Of a stretch of 45,306 nt of DNA, positions 40,775 through 45,306 are shown piece by piece. Each line of letters starts with the position of its first letter. Position 1 is the stretch's first letter. The translations under genes were made by a program, and so were the position numbers. This DNA comes from an uncultured Prevotella sp. (GTDB lineage: Bacteria > Bacteroidota > Bacteroidia > Bacteroidales > Bacteroidaceae): positions 1 to 45,306 of the forward strand of contig CAKQPF010000027.1 in the NCBI GenBank assembly GCA_934256705.1, written 5' to 3'. Under the pieces are notes generated by a model. That model was not told where the DNA came from. It worked only from the letters and a program-made list of their open reading frames with translations, and did no database searches.

Positions 40775-43135
40775 ATGAAAATTATCACATTATCACTCCT
40801 TTCGGCAGTTGCGCTGGAGGCGAACGCAGAGATAGCGGACAGCCTTCTCAATGCCCAACTGGATGAAATATCAATCGTGTCAAGCATCAAGGAAAACGGA
40901 CTGATGCGCCAGCAGCCAGCCTCGTCGATGATAATCAGCAATGCTACATTAGAGGCTAATCAGGGTAAATCGCTCAAGACGCTTTCGCATCTTGTGCCAA
41001 ATCTCTTCATACCAGACTACGGAAGCCATCTCACCAGTGCATTCTACATCCGTGGAGTAGGAAGCAGACTCAATACTCCAGCAGTGGGAATGTACGTCGA
41101 TAACATACCTTATCTCGACAAGTCAGCCTTTGATTTCAATTTCATGGACGTGGAAAGAGTCGATGTGATGCGAGGTCCGCAAGGCACATTGTACGGCCGC
41201 AACGCCATGGGAGGCATTGTGAGAGTATTCACCAGGAATCCATTCCATTACAGGGGAACAGAAGTGAAGATGGGTTATGCTACGGGAAACAACAACCGCA
41301 ACGTCTCGGTGTCGCACAACAATCAGATAAATGACAGGTTTGCATTCTCGGCAGGAGGCTACTATGAAGGCTCGGACGGATTCTTCAAGAATGACTTGAC
41401 AGGCAAGAAAGTGGATGGAGGACAGACACTTGGAGCACGCTTGAGAGGAATATACAAGGTGAACGACCGCCTGACTATGGACCTCACGTTGAATTATGAT
41501 TACTGTGACGAAGGTGCCTATCCTTATTATTATACGGGAAGTCTGACGGAAAAGGAATCGTATGCCGACCTTGTAGGCAAGATAAGCAGTAACCACGAGA
41601 ACAAATATCGCCGCAATATGCTCAATGCAGGACTCAATATCTCGTATGACATTAACAATGTGGAGATAAGGTCAGTGACGAGTTTCCAGAATCTTTGCGA
41701 CAGAATGTTCCAAGATCAGGATTTCATCTCGAAGGATTTCTATACGATGGAGCAACGACAGCGCATCAATACCCTGACGGAAGAACTCACAGCGAGGTCA
41801 AAGCACGGAAAGATATGGAACTGGGTAGGAGGACTGAACGTGACAAAGCAGTGGCTCAGGACATTAGGACCGGTGACGTTTGGTAAGGACGGAGTTGCCA
41901 TGCTTGAGCAGAACATCAATTCGGCAATGCCGAAGAACCCACCGATGTCAATCAATTTCCGAGGAGAAAGCCTTAAAATGGGCGGAGCATTCGAGACGCC
42001 GATGCTCAATCTGGGATTGTTTCATCAGTCCGTATTCAATATCACCAAGGCGCTTTCGCTGACTGCAGGCGTGAGACTTGACTATGAGAAAAACAGCATG
42101 AACTATGATACGTCATCCTCTGTGGATTACGGTTTCAGAATGCCAGGTATGCATGTTGACTTCCAAGACCTTACAGCCAATATCACAGAGTACGACGGAA
42201 CGATAAGCAGAGACCGCTTCAATGTGCTTCCGAAGGTGGCATTGAAATATGATTTCGATGCTAACAACAACGTCTATATGTCCGTGGCACGCGGAATGAG
42301 GAGTGGAGGATACAATGTGCAGATGTTCTCCGACCTCCTTCAGGGAGCCATGCAGAAGAAGATGATGGACGGAGTGAAGGAGGCTACCTTCGCTTATCTC
42401 GACAAGAACATGCCGATGATGGCAGACAAGATCAAGATGATGATTTCCGCGGTGATGCCAAATGTGGAACTGTCGGGCGTGGAAACCGTGGCTTATAGTC
42501 CGGAGTTTTCATGGGATTACGAGGTGGGAACTCACCTCACGCTTGCCGACCGCACTCTGATGCTTGATGGAGCGCTGTTCTATAATCGCGTCAATGATAT
42601 GCAGGTGGTGCGCTTTGCGCCGTCAGGACTCGGAAGAATGATGATCAATGCAGGCGAAAGCGAGAGCTATGGATGCGAGGTGACTCTGTCCTGGACGCCA
42701 ATTCGCAGTCTTGCTATCAGCGGAAACTATGGCTATAATCAGGTGACGTTCGTGGATTACAACACCGCTTCCGGTCAGGATTCAAAGAAAGGAACCGACT
42801 ATTCCGGCAATTACGTGCCGTTTGTGCCGAAGCATACGATGAATGTGGATGCGGCTTATACGTTTGAGCTTGGTGAGAATGCACTCACATTGGGCGCAAA
42901 TGTCTCAGGTGCAGGACGCATTTACTGGACAGAAAGCAATGATGTCAGCCAGCCGTTCTATGCCGTTCTCGGTGCGCGAATGAGCTATAAGACGCCTGTT
43001 TTCACCGTGACGCTGTGGGGAAAGAATCTTCTCGACAAGGAATATGATACATTCTACTTTGAAAGCGCGTCGCGAGGCTTCGAGCAGCATGCCAAGCCTC
43101 TGCGTGTGGGCGTGGATTTTAGCTTGAGATTCTGA
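40775..43135 (+). CDS. TonB-dependent outer-membrane receptor
   Basis: An outer-membrane active transporter of 786 residues, with signal peptide MKIITLSLLSAVALEANA. The plug domain lies at about 25-165 (FYIRGVGSRLNTPAVGMYVD and VERVDVMRGPQGTLYGRNAM). The 22-strand barrel ends in a terminal Phe (RVGVDFSLRF). There is no carboxypeptidase-like N-terminal domain and no SusD partner, so it is not a classical SusC glycan importer. Siderophore, haem or cobalamin uptake is more likely. Residues about 525-565 form an unusual Met-rich helical insertion (QKKMMDGVKEATFAYLDKN and MADKIKMMISAVMPNV). The LuxR-like gene upstream may regulate it. Confidence 0.93.
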   Translation: MKIITLSLLSAVALEANAEIADSLLNAQLDEISIVSSIKENGLMRQQPASSMIISNATLEANQGKSLKTLSHLVPNLFIPDYGSHLTSAFYIRGVGSRLNTPAVGMYVDNIPYLDKSAFDFNFMDVERVDVMRGPQGTLYGRNAMGGIVRVFTRNPFHYRGTEVKMGYATGNNNRNVSVSHNNQINDRFAFSAGGYYEGSDGFFKNDLTGKKVDGGQTLGARLRGIYKVNDRLTMDLTLNYDYCDEGAYPYYYTGSLTEKESYADLVGKISSNHENKYRRNMLNAGLNISYDINNVEIRSVTSFQNLCDRMFQDQDFISKDFYTMEQRQRINTLTEELTARSKHGKIWNWVGGLNVTKQWLRTLGPVTFGKDGVAMLEQNINSAMPKNPPMSINFRGESLKMGGAFETPMLNLGLFHQSVFNITKALSLTAGVRLDYEKNSMNYDTSSSVDYGFRMPGMHVDFQDLTANITEYDGTISRDRFNVLPKVALKYDFDANNNVYMSVARGMRSGGYNVQMFSDLLQGAMQKKMMDGVKEATFAYLDKNMPMMADKIKMMISAVMPNVELSGVETVAYSPEFSWDYEVGTHLTLADRTLMLDGALFYNRVNDMQVVRFAPSGLGRMMINAGESESYGCEVTLSWTPIRSLAISGNYGYNQVTFVDYNTASGQDSKKGTDYSGNYVPFVPKHTMNVDAAYTFELGENALTLGANVSGAGRIYWTESNDVSQPFYAVLGARMSYKTPVFTVTLWGKNLLDKEYDTFYFESASRGFEQHAKPLRVGVDFSLRF

Positions 43136-43137
43136 TG

Positions 43138-43168
43138 ATATCGGGCGGTATGCGCCCGATACAGTGGC
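43138..43168 (+). repeat. REP-like palindrome, copy R4
   Basis: TATCGGGCG/CGCCCGATA (9 bp) around the loop GTATG, then CAGTGGC; 31 nt. It begins directly after the receptor stop codon, in tandem with R5. Confidence 0.88.
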
Positions 43169-43179
43169 TGGCTCTTTGT

Positions 43180-43211
43180 TATTCTGTCGGTAACGCGACG
43201 GACACAGTGGC
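43180..43211 (+). repeat. REP-like palindrome, copy R5
   Basis: TCTGTCG/CGACGGA (one G-T pair) around GTAACG, then CACAGTGGC; 32 nt. The stem differs from R1, R2 and R4 on both strands, so pairing is conserved while sequence is not. Confidence 0.85.
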
Positions 43212-43214
43212 GGG

Positions 43215-43267
43215 CTCTTGCTGATATTCGTTGATGTGTGACGGATATCAGCAAGAGTCCTTTTTGT
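43215..43267 (+). terminator. Terminator of the TonB receptor gene
   Basis: A perfect 13-bp stem CTCTTGCTGATAT (43215-43227) with ATATCAGCAAGAG (43245-43257), a 17-nt loop and a CCTTTTTGTT tail. It begins 4 bp after the end of R5. Confidence 0.9.
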
Positions 43268-43289
43268 TGTATGTGCTTGTCAGTTAAGA

Positions 43290-43547
43290 CTACAGACCTT
43301 CTTGGAGGTTACTGGTGGTTGCCGTTACCAATTCTTCAAGATACGGCTTTAATCGCTGTAAATCAACCACTTGCAAATTCTTGTCTCGTGATACAAAATC
43401 AGCGAGGGACAAAAACGGGACAAAACCACGGAAAAATAAAGTCAAGAACACTTCGCCCGAAATATCCCTTGTGGAATACCTCTGTTTCGTTTGCAAAGGT
43501 ACAAATTTGTCCCTTGAAAAACGAGGGGAAATCCCTATTTCTCTCAT
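43290..43547 (-). CDS. Possible small ORF or gene remnant, function unknown
   Basis: An 85-residue frame on the minus strand. The first 50 residues look like non-coding sequence translated by chance. The last 35 (NLQVVDLQRLKPYLEELV onward) look protein-like, with amphipathic helices. A TACCTTTG box lies inside, so transcription would begin within the frame and a shorter product would be made. It may be the remains of a gene cut by the adjacent element. I would not rely on it. Confidence 0.2.
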   Translation of the reverse strand: MREIGISPRFSRDKFVPLQTKQRYSTRDISGEVFLTLFFRGFVPFLSLADFVSRDKNLQVVDLQRLKPYLEELVTATTSNLQEGL

Positions 43548-43686
43548 TCACAACTCATTTTCCTACCATTGTATCCCAAATGTGGTTATTGCAAACGGTT
43601 TTGACCTCAAACGGCTTGGTTTGCGAAAATTGGGTGTTAAATTTTGTTTTGTACTCTGTTGGACATTTTCAAAAACGAGAACTGGC

Positions 43687-43828
43687 AATAGAACCAAAGA
43701 TTTGCCACCCTTATTGTCCAATCCTTGGTTTTGTGAATGTTTGAACGATAGACATTTGAAGATGCAGAATTTCAAGTGAGTGTCCGACCAATCTACCACA
43801 TTGCAACATGGTAAAATAGAACCAAAGA
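43687..43828. repeat. 14-bp direct repeat pair
   Basis: AATAGAACCAAAGA occurs at 43687-43700 and 43815-43828, 128 bp apart and in the same orientation, in non-coding DNA just upstream of an excisionase-like gene. Spaced direct repeats of this size are typical of integrase arm-type binding sites. Confidence 0.7.
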
Positions 43829-43865
43829 ATTGAAAATCAGCACTTTTAATAAACCATAACGGCTG

Positions 43866-43896
43866 CTTGAATATCATTGGCAACAATATACCTTTG
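43866..43896 (+). promoter_or_regulatory. Promoter of the excisionase-like gene
   Basis: TTG at 43867-43869, 19 bp, then TACCTTTG at 43889-43896. The transcript would start near 43903, 34 nt before the ATG at 43937. Confidence 0.75.
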
Positions 43897-43936
43897 CAGC
43901 CGAAATCGATAACGAAATAAACAAAATATCAGATTT

Positions 43937-44269
43937 ATGACAGAAAAGAACGCATTAAAGATGAACCTCGACCATGAGCGCAAGATAGTGGAGCTTCAGT
44001 CGAGAGTGAACAAGTTGGAGAACCTTTGCTATATGACAAAGGAAGTGTTGAACCTTGAAGAGGCATCCGCCTTTCTCGGCATTGCCAAGAGTACACTCTA
44101 CAAGATGACGCATCTTAACCAGTTGCCGTACTTCAAGCCTGCTGGCAAGCTCATATTCTTTGAGAAGAAAGCCTTGCTTGACTGGGTACGAGGAGCAAGA
44201 GCCATGTCGGAGGAGGAGATAAGACTGGAGGCTGCAAACCGTCTGAATGAAATGAACAATAGACCATAG
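43937..44269 (+). CDS. Excisionase-like helix-turn-helix protein
   Basis: A 110-residue DNA-binding protein. A short helical N-terminus (LDHERKIVELQSRVNKLENL) precedes a MerR/excisionase-type winged HTH, VLNLEEASAFLGIAKSTLYK, then FFEKKALLDWVRGARAMSEE. Such proteins in Bacteroidetes conjugative and mobilizable elements (Xis2c/Xis2d type in CTnDOT) bend DNA at the attachment site to direct excision. It has its own promoter. The next gene starts 4 bp after its stop, so they are co-transcribed. Which element it belongs to cannot be settled, as no integrase is in view. Confidence 0.85.
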   Translation: MTEKNALKMNLDHERKIVELQSRVNKLENLCYMTKEVLNLEEASAFLGIAKSTLYKMTHLNQLPYFKPAGKLIFFEKKALLDWVRGARAMSEEEIRLEAANRLNEMNNRP

Positions 44270-44273
44270 TATC

Positions 44274-44621
44274 ATGACGAAAGATGAACTTGTAAACAGT
44301 CTGCAAAAACGTGACCCTCTGTTGGCTAATGCGGTCAGCAATATGGTAGAATACATTTCCGACCGCTTTCCTGCTGCTTACCCAAGCAAGGAACAGACGG
44401 AAGCAGTCAATACCTATCTTCATTCGGTCTATGCTGACGGTGACGGAACCATGTCGGAAAGAAACTGTGAGCATCGAAGAATTGCATCACAGAAGATTAC
44501 CATCAATGCCATACAAGTGCTTGACAGTCCCCAACTTGACCGACTGCAACGTGTGCTTGACCATATCGCATACGACAAGGAGTATTATATGCCAGAGAGA
44601 GGCTTCGGCATGAGGCGATAG
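44274..44621 (+). CDS. Conserved small protein of mobile elements, unknown function
   Basis: A 115-residue soluble protein starting MTKDELVNSLQKRDPLLANA and ending in a charged DKEYYMPERGFGMRR tail. I recognise no domain. It begins 4 bp after the excisionase-like gene and is 72 bp from the next, all on the plus strand, consistent with an accessory protein of the same element, perhaps in excision or replication. Confidence 0.75.
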   Translation: MTKDELVNSLQKRDPLLANAVSNMVEYISDRFPAAYPSKEQTEAVNTYLHSVYADGDGTMSERNCEHRRIASQKITINAIQVLDSPQLDRLQRVLDHIAYDKEYYMPERGFGMRR

Positions 44622-44693
44622 TTTCTCTTTTGACGGCAGAGAGTTTTCCGCATAACAGCAACAAAACATTTACACAACTAATATCATACAACG

Positions 44694-45306
44694 ATGAACA
44701 GTAATATTTTCAACAGCATTATCCTGAGTAACGAACAAGTGAATTATCTGATGGGTGGCACGGCTGGCATCAATCGCCTTTCATGCCTTTATCAACTCAT
44801 TCAGATTGTGACACAACAGATTGAAACATCAAATGAGGTTGGGGAATCCACAACCGCATTATGGGAGGTGAACATGTCAGAGGTGGCGCTATCCAAACTA
44901 TGGAAGTGTGACCGAAAAACCGTCTCCAAGATGCTTGACCACATGAACAAATTGGGCATCCTTTCTTCTATACAGACAAGACGAGGAAGTGTTCACACAT
45001 TGCTCTGCATTTCTGCATGGATTGTTGACGGCAAGAAATATGTCAATCCTCACTATGTTCCCATCAACCAAAGAGACTGTTCCGGCAAGTCTAATACTAT
45101 GACTTCCACAATCGCATTCCCTAACAAGGAGGATCCACCCATCAAAAATGGCGGTACTTCTCCAACACAACTTGCCAACAGTTCCTTTTCTTCCCTAACT
45201 TCAGGAAATGGCGATAATGGCGAGGAGGAAGATGTTCCACCGCCAAGCGTCTCTGACATGGAACTGGAGGCAGAAGCCAGAAGGCAATTCTTCAAAGAAC
45301 AGATGG
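44694..45306 (+). CDS. Winged-helix DNA-binding protein, cut by the window end
   Basis: Reads open from ATG 44694 to the last base: 204 codons without a stop, so the gene continues past the window. The N-terminal half contains a winged-helix fold, with the recognition segment VALSKLWKCDRKTVSKMLDH followed by LGILSSIQTRRGS. After residue about 125 it is polar and low-complexity (SSGKSNTMTST, EEEDVPPPSVSD) and turns charged and helical at the end (ELEAEARRQFFKEQM). The role is likely a regulator or replication/mobilisation initiator of the element, but the missing part could change that. Confidence 0.75.
   Translation, partial: MNSNIFNSIILSNEQVNYLMGGTAGINRLSCLYQLIQIVTQQIETSNEVGESTTALWEVNMSEVALSKLWKCDRKTVSKMLDHMNKLGILSSIQTRRGSVHTLLCISAWIVDGKKYVNPHYVPINQRDCSGKSNTMTSTIAFPNKEDPPIKNGGTSPTQLANSSFSSLTSGNGDNGEEEDVPPPSVSDMELEAEARRQFFKEQM

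Larger units (their letters stand above)
43268..43936. other. Gene-poor junction between the receptor operon and the mobile region
   Basis: Mostly AT-rich, with no gene that can be called with confidence. It contains a short minus-strand frame (43290-43547), a GTACCTTTGC string on the minus strand at 43502-43493, a 14-bp direct repeat (43687-43700 and 43815-43828) and a promoter at 43866-43896. Confidence 0.6.

Overview
The window reads as chromosomal DNA of a Prevotella/Segatella-type member of the Bacteroidales. The basis is the repeated Bacteroidetes promoter form (TTTG or TTG, about 19 bp, TAnnTTTG) in front of genes without Shine-Dalgarno sequences, a Bacteroidetes-style SecA with an N-terminal insertion, a fused NfnAB protein, a reverse rubrerythrin, a DUF4105 protein and the LptC/CNNM/PpiD envelope cluster. 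The genus is inferred from general resemblance, not from a search.

Layout. 1-4.9 kb: a GNAT-nitrilase two-domain enzyme, a long inverted-repeat element, htpG and the RNase P RNA gene rnpB. 5-8 kb: a three-gene glycosyltransferase operon whose genes overlap by 19 bp. 8-14.3 kb (minus strand): an envelope cluster of outer-membrane beta-barrel, LptC, CNNM/CorC and PpiD. 14.4-21.3 kb (plus): a DUF4105 membrane enzyme, an alkaline-phosphatase-fold protein that appears to have lost its active site, and secA. 21.5-25.7 kb: a small unknown protein and the complete GDP-mannose to GDP-L-fucose route (manC, gmd, fcl). 25.8-28.4 kb: purA and hisS, directly abutting. 28.5-31.5 kb: a CE12 esterase carrying a stub of a pectin methylesterase domain, reverse rubrerythrin and uridine phosphorylase. 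31.7-38 kb (minus): a PD40-like exported protein, an SGNH hydrolase, a DUF486 membrane protein, fused nfnAB and serS. 38.7-43.1 kb (plus): a dicarboxylate/amino-acid symporter, an atypical LuxR-type regulator and a TonB-dependent receptor. 43.3 kb to the end: a gene-poor stretch followed by an excisionase-like HTH gene, a small unknown gene and a winged-helix gene cut by the window edge. This looks like the left part of an integrated mobile element.

The most unusual content is between the genes. (a) Five copies of a 31-32 nt palindrome with a conserved ACAGTGGC-type tail have stems that change in a compensatory way, which suggests a REP-like family or a folded RNA. (b) Four intergenic arrays are built on an approximately 22-bp period; two of them, 21 kb apart, share one consensus, and the other two have different sequences but the same pitch. 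(c) A 38-bp inverted repeat encloses a 111-bp core, and a second roughly 110-bp imperfect palindrome lies after secA. On the protein side, the AlkP-fold protein overlapping the DUF4105 gene lacks its nucleophile and nearly all metal ligands, yet is intact as a reading frame.

Functionally most of the window is housekeeping (protein export, folding, tRNA charging, purine synthesis, envelope assembly, sugar-nucleotide supply) with an accessory edge at the right. No tRNA, rRNA, CRISPR array or complete insertion sequence was seen.
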